Positions 25,758 through 34,471 of a stretch of DNA of 64,000 nucleotides are shown one piece after another. Made by a program: the position numbers and the translations under genes. The stretch is taken from the NCBI RefSeq assembly GCF_900141935.1, contig NZ_FQYX01000004.1:179733-243732 (forward strand), read 5' to 3'. Source of the stretch: Arenibacter nanhaiticus (GTDB lineage Bacteria; Bacteroidota; Bacteroidia; Flavobacteriales; Flavobacteriaceae). The notes below the pieces were generated by a model. It ran no database searches. It saw only the letters and a program-made list of their open reading frames with translations, and was not told the origin of the DNA. Each line of letters opens with the position of its first letter. Position 1 is the stretch's first letter.

Positions 25758-28499
25758 ATGAAAAAAAGATACCTCATATTTTGTTTTATAGTTGGAAACT
25801 TCGTTGTCTCGGCCCAGGAAAGGTATAAGGTTATTGGAGTGGTTAAAGACCAAATAAGCAAGGAAAATATTCTACATGCCCAAATTAAGATCGAAGGTGT
25901 TTCTGCTTATAGTTTCAAAACCTTGGATGAGAAATTTGAACTTACTATTAAAAGGCCTGGGAATTATATTCTATCTATAATGGCCCCAGAATATGTGGGA
26001 AAAAGAATTCCTATTTTAATTGAAACAACAGGTTTAGACTTGGGAACCCTTTATATGGAAAGGGATATAACCTTTGAAAAGGGCGATAATGTAATTATGC
26101 TTACGGAGGCCGATATAGAAGACGAAAGGACAGCCTCCTTTCCTTCGGGAATGCTTCAAGCTACCAAGGATGTATTCCTAAACCGTGCGGCCTTCGATTT
26201 TGGACAGGCATTTTTTAGGGTAAGGGGCTATGGTTCGGAAAACGGGATGGTACTGCTTAACGGAATGCCCATGAATAAGATATTTAATGGTAGACCGCAG
26301 TGGAACAATTGGGGCGGACTCAATGACGTTACCAGAAACCAAGAGTTTACCCACGGACTAGTGGCCTCTGACTACTCTTTTGGCAGAATTTTGGGGACTA
26401 CAAATATAGATACCAGGGCCTCTGGTTTTCGGAAAGGGCTTCGGGTATCTACTTCGGCCTCCAATAGAACTTATGCTGGGCGCCTTATGGCTACCTATTC
26501 TTCGGGATGGCAGAGAAACGGATTTGCTTATAGTATATCGGCTTCTAGACGATGGGCCAAAGAAGGCTATATGGACGGTACCTTATATGATGCCTATTCC
26601 TTTTTTGCGGCGATGGAGTACAGAGTAAACGAAAAAAACAGCTTCAATGCAACCGCGGTGCTAGCAGCAAACCGCAGAGGCAAATCTTCGGCAATTACAG
26701 AAGAAGTTTTTGGAATAGTAGGACGGCATTATAATCCATATTGGGGGTATCAAAATGGGGAAATAAGAAATTCTAGAGAACGAAAAATTTTGGAACCTAT
26801 CGGGATGCTCAATCATTTCTATAGGTCGGAACGTTTAAGTGTAAACACCGGAGTTTCCTATCAATTTGGTACCCTTGAGCAAAGTAGGTTGGGGTATTTT
26901 AATGCGCCTAATCCAGACCCTACCTATTACAGGTATTTGCCGAGTTATTATATCAACAGTCCTATTGGCGCCAATTTTATCAGTGCCAATATGGCTAGGG
27001 AAGGCTTAATTCAAAACCCTCAGTTAAGTTGGTCCAAGGTATATGGGGCAAACGCAATTTTGGCCTTAAACGGCAAGGCAGCCTACCTGTTTTACAAGGA
27101 TGTTACGGACGAAAAGCAGTTTCAGTTTAATAGTATTGCGAACTACCGAATAAACGATCGTTTGAAAGTATCTTTTGGCGGTAACTATAGGAATATCGAG
27201 TCCGATAATTATGCAGGGATAAACGATTTGCTTGGGGCACAATTTCACGAGGATAAAGATCCGTTCTCCGAAACCAATAATGATATGGAGGGGGAATTGA
27301 ACAAGGTCTCTGGAGACAAGTTCAATTATTTTTATAAGCTTAATTCGAGTGTTATGGAGGGGTTTTTACAAGCCGAACTGCGCAGTTTAAAATGGGAGGG
27401 ATTTGTTGCAGCGAATCTTTCTGTGACCGATTATCAAAGAGACGGGAAATTTAAGAACCAGCGGTATTTAGAGAATTCTTTAGGAAAAAGCGATGCCCTT
27501 AATTTTTCTAATTTTGGCGGTAAGGCTGGGGTAACCTATAAATTAAATGGCCGCCATTGGATGGTTTTACATGGCGCCTATATGACCAAAGCACCCCTTC
27601 TTCAGAATGTTTTTATTAACCCAAGGGAAAACAATCAGACGGTGGACAATCTTCAAAATGAACACATAGCGACCACCGATTTTAACTACTATATGCGCCT
27701 GCCCAATGTAACGGCTAGGCTAAGCGGATTTTATACCCGATTTCAAAACACGACCGATATTAATTTCTTCTTTGTAGATGCAGGGGTGGGGAGCGATTTT
27801 GTCCAGGAAGTAATCACCGATTTGGACAAGTTACATATGGGCACAGAACTGGGGTTGGAATATCAGGTATCGGCGGCGGTTAAATTAACGATGGTAAGCG
27901 CAATAGGTAAATATTTATATGCAAGCGATCCTTTGGTGAGTATAAATTTTGATACCGCTGGGACCCAGGAAGATATTATCAATCCGCTTGGGAGCGTCGA
28001 TTTGGGAAATGCTAAAATAAAGGATTACAAGCTTGGACAAGGGCCTCAGAAAGCCATGGCTTTTGGAGTCGAATATCGAGATCCTAAATATTGGTGGGTA
28101 GCCGCAACGACCAATTACCTGACAAATAATTATGCCGGAATATCGACCATAACCAGAACAAAAAGTTTTTATCTAGATCCGGAAACGGGAAGGCCGTTCC
28201 CCGAAGCTACGGAGGAAAATGTACAAAAATTATTGGCGCAACAAAAACTGGACGATATCTATCTGTTGAATGTCATAGGGGGAAAATCATGGCTGAGAAA
28301 AGGAACCTATATCAGTGTATTTGCCAGTGTTTCCAATGTTTTCGATGCTGTGTTTAGAACTGGCGGCTATGAGCAGAGTAGAAATGGAAACTTTGGACAA
28401 TGGCAACAGGACAATTTAAGCGGTAGTCCTTCTTTTGCTCCTAAATATTGGTATGGCTATGGGCGTTCCTATTTTTTAAATTTTGCCATAAGCTTTTAA
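25758..28499 (+). CDS. TonB-dependent receptor of a probable nucleic-acid scavenging locus
   Basis: A 913-residue outer-membrane transporter. Signal peptide (1-19), a carboxypeptidase-regulatory-like domain (about 22-100, YKVIGVVKDQISKENI), plug (about 115-230) with VFLNRAAFDFGQAFFRVRGY, GMVLLNGMPMNKIFNGRPQW and RILGTTNIDTRASG, and a large barrel ending YGYGRSYFLNFAISF. The plug resembles that of the receptor at 20702. Downstream by 56 bases is a DUF5689/lamin-tail lipoprotein, and upstream, divergent, is a secreted nuclease. This arrangement suggests uptake of a product of nucleic-acid breakdown. The ligand itself is inferred from context only. Confidence 0.9.
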   Translation: MKKRYLIFCFIVGNFVVSAQERYKVIGVVKDQISKENILHAQIKIEGVSAYSFKTLDEKFELTIKRPGNYILSIMAPEYVGKRIPILIETTGLDLGTLYMERDITFEKGDNVIMLTEADIEDERTASFPSGMLQATKDVFLNRAAFDFGQAFFRVRGYGSENGMVLLNGMPMNKIFNGRPQWNNWGGLNDVTRNQEFTHGLVASDYSFGRILGTTNIDTRASGFRKGLRVSTSASNRTYAGRLMATYSSGWQRNGFAYSISASRRWAKEGYMDGTLYDAYSFFAAMEYRVNEKNSFNATAVLAANRRGKSSAITEEVFGIVGRHYNPYWGYQNGEIRNSRERKILEPIGMLNHFYRSERLSVNTGVSYQFGTLEQSRLGYFNAPNPDPTYYRYLPSYYINSPIGANFISANMAREGLIQNPQLSWSKVYGANAILALNGKAAYLFYKDVTDEKQFQFNSIANYRINDRLKVSFGGNYRNIESDNYAGINDLLGAQFHEDKDPFSETNNDMEGELNKVSGDKFNYFYKLNSSVMEGFLQAELRSLKWEGFVAANLSVTDYQRDGKFKNQRYLENSLGKSDALNFSNFGGKAGVTYKLNGRHWMVLHGAYMTKAPLLQNVFINPRENNQTVDNLQNEHIATTDFNYYMRLPNVTARLSGFYTRFQNTTDINFFFVDAGVGSDFVQEVITDLDKLHMGTELGLEYQVSAAVKLTMVSAIGKYLYASDPLVSINFDTAGTQEDIINPLGSVDLGNAKIKDYKLGQGPQKAMAFGVEYRDPKYWWVAATTNYLTNNYAGISTITRTKSFYLDPETGRPFPEATEENVQKLLAQQKLDDIYLLNVIGGKSWLRKGTYISVFASVSNVFDAVFRTGGYEQSRNGNFGQWQQDNLSGSPSFAPKYWYGYGRSYFLNFAISF

Positions 28500-28555
28500 G
28501 TCCATTCTAGGGTAAGGTGTAAAAAGATTTATAATTAAAACTAATAATACTAGTC

Positions 28556-29929
28556 ATGAAAAGGAGAAATATAATACCATTCCGGATGTTACTGTTCCTT
28601 TTTGGATTGTGTGTTTTGTGGGCTTGTGTGAAGGACTCTAATTTTAAAACTCCTCAAAAGGCCTGTGAAGCAGTACTGCAGGCCAATACCTCTTTCGATG
28701 AACTAAAAGCCATGTATACCGATGGCGTGATTCAGATTCAAGACGATTTGGTGATTGAAGGGTTCGTGAATTCTTCCGATTTGGCATCCAATTTTTTTGG
28801 AACGCTTCATTTTCAAGATACAGCCGAGGATCCTAGCTCAGGCATGCAAATAGAAATAGACCTAAGGGATTCGCATTTGTTTTATGCGGAGGGCGGCAAG
28901 ATACTTATTCGCTTAAAAGGACTTTATTTGGGAAGTAGCAAGGGCGTTTTAAAACTTGGAGGTGTATTCTCTTCTTTTGGAAATTTATCGGTAGGCCGAT
29001 TACCAGCGGCTATAGTAGCCCAGCATGTCCTTACATCTTGTGATGAATCGGGAGGCATTGTCCCAAAGGAGGTAACCATGGGCCAATTGTCGGATACACA
29101 CGTAAATACCTTGGTTACAATTAAGGATGTACAGATAATATCAGAAGAATTGGGGCTTACTTTTGCTGATAAGGAAGAGGAGACCCTTAGGACCTTAACC
29201 CATTGCGATGGCGATAAATTATCGCTTAAAAACAGTGGGTATGCCAACTTTCAGGCAAATTTATTGCCCGAAGGCAGAGGCTCAATAGTGGGGGTTTTAC
29301 TAAAAGAACACAAAGAATTCCTTTTGGTGATACGCAATGCTGATGACATTGATTTTATTGAAAAAAGATGCGAAAAAATACCGGATGAATTTACCTCTAA
29401 TCTTGTTTTTATTTCCGAATTGGCAGATCCCAATAATAATACGGAAGCGAGGTTTGTGGAGTTGTATAATGCTGGGTCCGAGCCTTTGAGTTTAAAAGGT
29501 TGGAAATTGCTTCGCTATACGAATGCCAATTCCGAAATTAGTGCTACCATAAATTTAACGGACTATAGCATAGGGGCAAAAAGTACCTTTCTGATTTCGC
29601 CCAATGCGGCCGAATTTTTAACGGTTTATGGTTTTAGTCCAGATTTTTCGGGAGCTGCCAATGGTCCCGCAGATTCTAATGGGGACGATAATTTAGAATT
29701 GGTAGATCCGTTTGGTACCGTCATAGATCGTTTTGGGGTGGTAGGGGAAGATGGCTCTGGTACCAACCATGAGTTTGAAGATGGCCGAGCACTGCGCAAT
29801 GAGAATATTAATTCGGGGAATACCCTTTTTACATTTTCGGAATGGACCATATATAACGATACCGGGGCCGCGGGGACCATTAATTTACCGCAAAATGCGC
29901 CGGCCGATTTTAGTCCAGGAATCCGCTAA
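28556..29929 (+). CDS. DUF5689 and lamin-tail domain surface lipoprotein
   Basis: A 457-residue lipoprotein (lipobox LWAC, Cys24). Residues about 45-275 match DUF5689, an OB-like module seen in Bacteroidota nuclease and TonB-receptor loci (IQDDLVIEGFVNSSDLASNF, IEIDLRDSHLF, then HVNTLVTIKDVQII). Residues about 303-430 form a lamin-tail domain (LVFISELADPNNNTEARFVE, LYNAGSEPLSLKGWKLLRYT, LELVDPFGTVIDRFG). Lamin-tail domains commonly accompany extracellular nucleases and may bind nucleic acid. It has no catalytic box. With the receptor upstream it could serve as the surface capture partner, in the way SusD serves SusC. It meets the response-regulator gene tail to tail with zero spacing. Confidence 0.85.
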   Translation: MKRRNIIPFRMLLFLFGLCVLWACVKDSNFKTPQKACEAVLQANTSFDELKAMYTDGVIQIQDDLVIEGFVNSSDLASNFFGTLHFQDTAEDPSSGMQIEIDLRDSHLFYAEGGKILIRLKGLYLGSSKGVLKLGGVFSSFGNLSVGRLPAAIVAQHVLTSCDESGGIVPKEVTMGQLSDTHVNTLVTIKDVQIISEELGLTFADKEEETLRTLTHCDGDKLSLKNSGYANFQANLLPEGRGSIVGVLLKEHKEFLLVIRNADDIDFIEKRCEKIPDEFTSNLVFISELADPNNNTEARFVELYNAGSEPLSLKGWKLLRYTNANSEISATINLTDYSIGAKSTFLISPNAAEFLTVYGFSPDFSGAANGPADSNGDDNLELVDPFGTVIDRFGVVGEDGSGTNHEFEDGRALRNENINSGNTLFTFSEWTIYNDTGAAGTINLPQNAPADFSPGIR

Positions 29930-30337
29930 TTATTGCGCTTTAATTTCAGATAAAACTTTTAGCAAATCCTTCGGTTGTATTGGTTTTAATATATAGTTGT
30001 TTACAATGCTATATTCCTTGGCACGAATAATATCACGGGGGTTCACCGATGAACTTACGATGAAAATGGTAACATAATCAGTATTGGTATTAGGGATTTT
30101 AGTAAAATTCTCCAAAAACTCCCAACCATCCATAATGGGCATGTTTAAATCCAAAAAAATTACGGAAGGAATTTTTTGTCCTGCTGCAACCATAGCTGTA
30201 ATCCCGTCGATAGCTTCTTGGCCGTTGTGATAAACTTCTATGGTTTTCGAAAAGTTCACCTTTTTCATGGATCTTTTCATTCCGAATACAGAAATGGGGT
30301 CATCGTCTATGATACAGCTATGGTTAAATGTCATCAT
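29930..30337 (-). CDS. Single-domain response regulator (CheY-like)
   Basis: A 135-residue receiver with no output domain. The acidic pocket is in IIDDDPIS (Asp11-13), the phospho-acceptor is Asp63 in VIFLDLNMPIMDGWEF, and the conserved Lys is in ILKPIQP near residue 119. The Ser/Thr switch is in FIVSSSVNP. With no DNA-binding part, it should act by protein contact or as a phosphorelay step. It starts 18 bases after the stop of the histidine-kinase gene on the same strand and is surely its partner. Confidence 0.95.
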   Translation of the reverse strand: MMTFNHSCIIDDDPISVFGMKRSMKKVNFSKTIEVYHNGQEAIDGITAMVAAGQKIPSVIFLDLNMPIMDGWEFLENFTKIPNTNTDYVTIFIVSSSVNPRDIIRAKEYSIVNNYILKPIQPKDLLKVLSEIKAQ

Positions 30338-30355
30338 GATATCATTTTTTTTATT

Positions 30356-32566
30356 TTATTTAATGGTGGTATTGGCCGATAAAAATGAAATTATAAAGGT
30401 AGTACCTTCATTAACCTTGCTTCTTACCTGTATTTTTCCGTTCATAGCCTCTATTTGATTTTTAGTTATGAACAAGCCTATTCCTTTAGCGTCCTTGTGT
30501 TTATGGAAGGTTTTATACATTCCAAAAATCTTGTCTCCGTGTCTGTCCAAATCTATCCCCAAGCCGTTGTCCGTAAATTCTAGGGTAACCATATCGCCGG
30601 TTTTTTTTGCCGTGATATTAATAATGGGAGGTTTATCTGGACTGCAATATTTAATACTATTGGTAAAGAGGTTCAGCAATATGCTGTCTAAATAGGCTGG
30701 AACTGCCTTAATTTTTTCGTCTTCATTGATATCAATTTTACATTGAACCTTCCTATCTTTTAACAAGCCACTGATATTTTTCACTACGCTGCGAATGCCT
30801 TCCAATAAATTTAAATCCTGTAATTGGTCTTGTATATCGGTTTTTATTGAAACAACTTCATTTAAATGCTGAACAGTTTCATTTAAACTTTCGCTAGCAT
30901 CCAATATCATGCTTTCCAGTTCTTTCCGTTCTTCCTCGTCCTCTTCTTCCATTAAATAGTTGATCAGCATAGACAGGTTAGACGAGTGTGATCTTAAATT
31001 ATGGGAAACGATATGGGCAAAGTTAGTCAGGCTCTCGTTTTGACTTTTACTGACTTTTAATAATTCATTTGATTTTTTTGTAGCTTCTATTCTAGATGTG
31101 ATATCCAAGATTTGGGAAATAAAATGAGAAACATTGCCTGAAATATCTTTTACGGCAGTTACCGTCAATATTATATAGACGATATGTCCTTTTTTATGAA
31201 AATATCGTTTTTCCAACTGGTAGCTATCACTTTTTCCGTCTAACAGTGCCTGTAAATATTCTAAATCCTCATCTAAATCATCGGGATGGGTAATATCCTG
31301 AAAAGTTAGTTGCATCATTTCTTCTCGGGTATAGCCTAAACTTTTGCAAAGGCTCTCGTTAACGTCTAACCAAGAACCATCAACACCTACCAATGACATC
31401 CCTACGGCAGAAGACTCAAAACTGCCTTTTAGAGATTCTTGACTTTTATCGAGTTTTAATTGGGTATTTATTAATTCTGTGATATCCCAATTGGTCCCTA
31501 TCATTTTAATTCTGTTACCAGCCTTATCTTCTTGCAGGGTCGCAATAGCCTTTATATGACGTATATCGCCTGAAGGGAGGACCACTCTAAACTTGGTTTT
31601 AAATTCTTTTTCCCCCCTAAGGGCCATATCTATTTCTAAAAGGACCTTCTCTTTGTCGTCCGGATGTATACAAGAAAGCCAAGCTTCGAAGCTTTTGGTA
31701 AAACTTTCTTTTTTTACACCGTATAAGGCGTACATTCGATCGTCCCATGATTGGGTATTGTCCCATAAATGATACTCCCAAATACCTACATTGGCCGCTG
31801 CAGTCGCTATTTTTAAACGTTCTACAATGATTTCGTTTTCTAGCTCTGCTCTCTTTATAGTGTCTATATCTTGAAAAACACCAAAAAGCCGTACAATTTT
31901 ACCGTTGATGAGTTCCGGTACACCTTTCGCTCTTACCCACAGGTCTTTTCCGCTAGCCGTAACAATCTGTAATTCGGTATCCCAGGATTCCCCCTTTTCA
32001 ATGGCATTTTCTATTAATTTGCGAATCTTTTCCCTATGCTCTCCTTCTTTGTAAAACTGCATGGCAGTATCTATGGAGGGCACATAGGATAAGGGTACTT
32101 CATGAATTTCCTTGGTAATATCGGACCATTGAATTTTGTTGGTAAGGAGGTCTAATTCCCATCCACCAATTCGCGCCACATTTTCCGTGGTTTCCAAAAG
32201 TTCTTTGGTTCGTTTAAGCCTGGTGATATTTTCACTGCTGATAATAAGTCCAGCAACATTGCCCTCCCTATCTTTGCATGGTTTTACCCGCCATTTATAC
32301 CATTGGCTACTTCCGTTGGGCAGGGTGTGCTGTTGTTCTATTTTGGTGACATCAGTCTGCTTCAAGCAGTTCTTTAGGATATTTTTAAAAATTCTAGGGG
32401 TGTTCGGTACTACCTCAAAAAATGATTTGCCCCGAATATCCCCTTTTTGGATGCCTAACTCTTCGAACCAAATACTGGAATAGTTAATAAAATTCAACTC
32501 CTTATCAACCATAGCCATGGCAACAGGGGCGTCTTTAAGGGTTAATATAGAAGCAAGAGTATCCAA
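30356..32566 (-). CDS. Multi-PAS sensor histidine kinase
   Basis: A 736-residue soluble kinase with no membrane segment. Four PAS-type domains follow one another: about 8-115, 120-240 (with a PAC-like end), 245-370 and 378-500 (SVGMSLVGVDGSWLDVNESL, REEMMQLTFQDITHPDDLD). The kinase core begins near 515 with the H-box in FAHIVSHNLRSHSSNLSML, then the N-box NLFTNSIKYC, G1 DNGLGIDL and G2 KGIGLFITKNQIEAMNGKI. The H-box form SHNLRSH is typical of HWE/HisKA-like cytosolic kinases that work with single-domain regulators. The signal is unknown; the PAS domains could sense redox, light or small ligands. It leads an operon with the regulator at 29930. Confidence 0.94.
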   Translation of the reverse strand: MDTLASILTLKDAPVAMAMVDKELNFINYSSIWFEELGIQKGDIRGKSFFEVVPNTPRIFKNILKNCLKQTDVTKIEQQHTLPNGSSQWYKWRVKPCKDREGNVAGLIISSENITRLKRTKELLETTENVARIGGWELDLLTNKIQWSDITKEIHEVPLSYVPSIDTAMQFYKEGEHREKIRKLIENAIEKGESWDTELQIVTASGKDLWVRAKGVPELINGKIVRLFGVFQDIDTIKRAELENEIIVERLKIATAAANVGIWEYHLWDNTQSWDDRMYALYGVKKESFTKSFEAWLSCIHPDDKEKVLLEIDMALRGEKEFKTKFRVVLPSGDIRHIKAIATLQEDKAGNRIKMIGTNWDITELINTQLKLDKSQESLKGSFESSAVGMSLVGVDGSWLDVNESLCKSLGYTREEMMQLTFQDITHPDDLDEDLEYLQALLDGKSDSYQLEKRYFHKKGHIVYIILTVTAVKDISGNVSHFISQILDITSRIEATKKSNELLKVSKSQNESLTNFAHIVSHNLRSHSSNLSMLINYLMEEEDEEERKELESMILDASESLNETVQHLNEVVSIKTDIQDQLQDLNLLEGIRSVVKNISGLLKDRKVQCKIDINEDEKIKAVPAYLDSILLNLFTNSIKYCSPDKPPIINITAKKTGDMVTLEFTDNGLGIDLDRHGDKIFGMYKTFHKHKDAKGIGLFITKNQIEAMNGKIQVRSKVNEGTTFIISFLSANTTIK

Positions 32567-32806
32567 TAGGGAAACGTTAAAAGAGTTAGTTGTGTTTACA
32601 ATGTAGCCAAGGTACCATTATATCGGGTTTTATACAAATAGGTTTTTTTTAAACAAATGGATTTTGGGTGAGCGTTTAAACCGTTGAAATAAAGTAAATT
32701 AGCGTAATTTTAAGCTGAAACCGGAGTTTTGTTTCGTAATTTTAGGAAAAGCATGATGAATGCCATTGCCTTTGGCTTTAGGAGAAATTGCCTGAAAATA
32801 TAAAAA

Positions 32807-33064
32807 ATGGAAAAAAAATTACGACTACTGCAGGTGTTTCAGTTTCTAATAATCAAGCTCTGCAAACCTTTGTCTAACAGGGGGCTGTATTGGTGCAGGT
32901 TAATAAATTGTTCGAAAAATTGGTTCATGAGAATAGCGGAGGAACGCTATAATGGGTGGTACACGCCAATGGTTGTGGTGCCAAGGGGTCCTTTGCCGTA
33001 ACCAATGATATTACGACATACAAGGGCTAAAATATTTTCTAAAGTAGGAAAGAAAACAGAAAAG
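32807..33064 (+). pseudogene. katA: Decayed N-terminal fragment of a haem catalase gene
   Basis: No intact frame is present, but translation in one frame from about 32815 gives TTAGVSVSNNQ-like text, a stop (32875), QGAVLVQVNKLFEKLVHEN, a stop (32950), then WVVHANGCGAKGSFAVTNDI and TTYK; after a one-base shift at 33024-33026 it reads AKIFSKVGKKTEK. These segments line up in order with the catalase N-terminus (GPRGPxLxQDxxxxEKLxH, RIPERVVHAKG with the catalytic His, VTNDITxYTKAKIF and VGKKTE). The ATG at 32807 is out of frame by a slip in the A run. The block from 32929 to 32955 differs from a typical ENRERIPERV coding only by one or two base changes per codon, one of which makes the stop. The remaining 400 residues are deleted. 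Confidence 0.85.
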
Positions 33065-33163
33065 CCTTGGGGATAAGTGAATTTACCAATTACTGATATT
33101 AGAATATAAAATAATAAAAACAGTTCCATAAAAAATGGAAAAAAGTTTTTTAATTGGAAGAAG

Positions 33164-33643
33164 ATGGAAAATGATAGAGAATCTTTTTTTAGCGTGATAC
33201 GAAACGGAGAAACAGCGGATGTGGTTCGGATGATTTCTGAAAATCCTGATTTGATAAATGCCAGGGACGAGCGAGGAACAACACCACTGATACTGGCCAC
33301 TTACTACGATAGGGGCGATATTGCCAATGCACTGATCCACAATGGGGCTGAGGTCGATGCCAAGGATGCTTCTGGGAATACTGCCCTTATGGGAGTATGC
33401 CTTAAAGGATTTACCTCGGTAGCAAAAAAACTTATAGAAAAAGGAGCCGATGTAAATGCGAGAAATGCTATGGGAGCCAGCTGCCTTATTTACGCAGTTA
33501 CCTTTAATAGAGAAGTCATTGCAAAACTCCTTATAGGACACGGTGCTGACAAAGGACTTAAGGATGCCCGTGGCAACTCTGCCCTAGATCATGCCAGAAT
33601 GCAAGGGTTACCGGCCTTAATGGAATTGCTGGGAAATACATAA
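33164..33643 (+). CDS. Ankyrin-repeat protein (catalase-associated AnkB type)
   Basis: A 159-residue cytoplasmic protein made of about four to five ankyrin repeats, with consensus pieces DERGTTPLILATYYDRGDIA, NALIHNGAEVDAKDASGNTA, LIEKGADVNARNAMGASCL and LLIGHGADKGLKDARGNSAL. There is no signal peptide. In Pseudomonas aeruginosa katB-ankB and many other bacteria, a gene of this kind follows a catalase gene and supports catalase activity. Here it directly follows the catalase fossil at 32807-33064, so the partner seems to be lost at this place. The frame is intact and the repeats well kept, so it may still be selected, perhaps with a catalase encoded elsewhere. Confidence 0.88.
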   Translation: MENDRESFFSVIRNGETADVVRMISENPDLINARDERGTTPLILATYYDRGDIANALIHNGAEVDAKDASGNTALMGVCLKGFTSVAKKLIEKGADVNARNAMGASCLIYAVTFNREVIAKLLIGHGADKGLKDARGNSALDHARMQGLPALMELLGNT

Positions 33644-33694
33644 ATTAGAAGCCAGAAAATGCAGTCGTACTTGGGTGCGCTAACAACTTATAAT

Positions 33695-34471
33695 ATGGGG
33701 AAAGAGCTTAAAGTAGCCTTGGTGCAATCTTCTTTGGTATGGGAAAATCCCGATAAGAACAGAACAAATTTTAAAAAACAGATCGCGGAGATTTCTAAAG
33801 ATACGGACCTGGTCATTTTGCCAGAGATGTTTACAAGCGGATTTACCATGCATCCAGAAAATATGGCCAAGGATCAAGGGAACATCACACTTCTATGGAT
33901 GCAGCAAGTGGCCAGAGAACACCATATGGCCATAGTGGGCAGTGCTGTTTATTATGAGAATGGTACTTATACCAACCGCTTGTTGTTTGTTACCCCCGAT
34001 GGGGATTGTTCCTATTATGACAAACGGCATACCTTTACTTTGGCCGGGGAAAATTTGGTATATGCCGCCGGGAAAAACAAATTGATTCTCCATTATAAGG
34101 GATTTAAAATATGTCCCCTGATATGTTATGATTTACGGTTTCCGGTATGGTCAAGAAATGTCGAAGAATACGATATGTTAATTTATGTTGCCAATTGGCC
34201 AAAGCAAAGAATCGTGGCATGGGATACCCTGTTAAAAGCAAGGGCCATAGAAAACATGGCTTATGTTATTGGGGTCAATAGAATAGGCCTAGACAATAAC
34301 GGACACGAATATTGTGGGCATTCTGCGGTGTACGATCTTCTTGGTCAGCCCTTGGTGTTTTCGGACCGAGAGGAGGTTTTGTACGCCTCCCTGACCCGAG
34401 AACATATCACCAAGGTCAGGAAGGAATTAAAATTTTTGGACGATAGGGACGGCTTTACTTTAGAAGGGTAA
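33695..34471 (+). CDS. Nitrilase-superfamily amidase (YafV/omega-amidase-like)
   Basis: A carbon-nitrogen hydrolase of about 258 residues. The Glu-Lys-Cys triad is visible: Glu44 in ILPEMFTSGF, Lys110 in YDKRHTF and Cys144 in CPLICYDLRFPVWSRN. The form MFTSGFTM plus CYDLRFPVWSRN points to the omega-amidase (Nit2/YafV) branch, which hydrolyses alpha-ketoglutaramate and alpha-ketosuccinamate in methionine salvage and glutamine transamination. I chose ATG 33695 (MGKELKVALVQSS) since the family starts there; an in-frame ATG at 33659 would add 12 residues of no family likeness. The 3' end overlaps the convergent lipoprotein gene by 17 bases. Confidence 0.9.
   Translation: MGKELKVALVQSSLVWENPDKNRTNFKKQIAEISKDTDLVILPEMFTSGFTMHPENMAKDQGNITLLWMQQVAREHHMAIVGSAVYYENGTYTNRLLFVTPDGDCSYYDKRHTFTLAGENLVYAAGKNKLILHYKGFKICPLICYDLRFPVWSRNVEEYDMLIYVANWPKQRIVAWDTLLKARAIENMAYVIGVNRIGLDNNGHEYCGHSAVYDLLGQPLVFSDREEVLYASLTREHITKVRKELKFLDDRDGFTLEG

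Noticed and set aside
32807..33001. A 64-codon open frame starting at the ATG of the catalase relic
   Set aside because: It is the wrong frame of the decayed catalase; the family likeness appears only in the shifted frames.
33659..33694. Upstream start for the amidase
   Set aside because: The family begins at MGKELKVALVQSS; the added 12 residues are not family-like.
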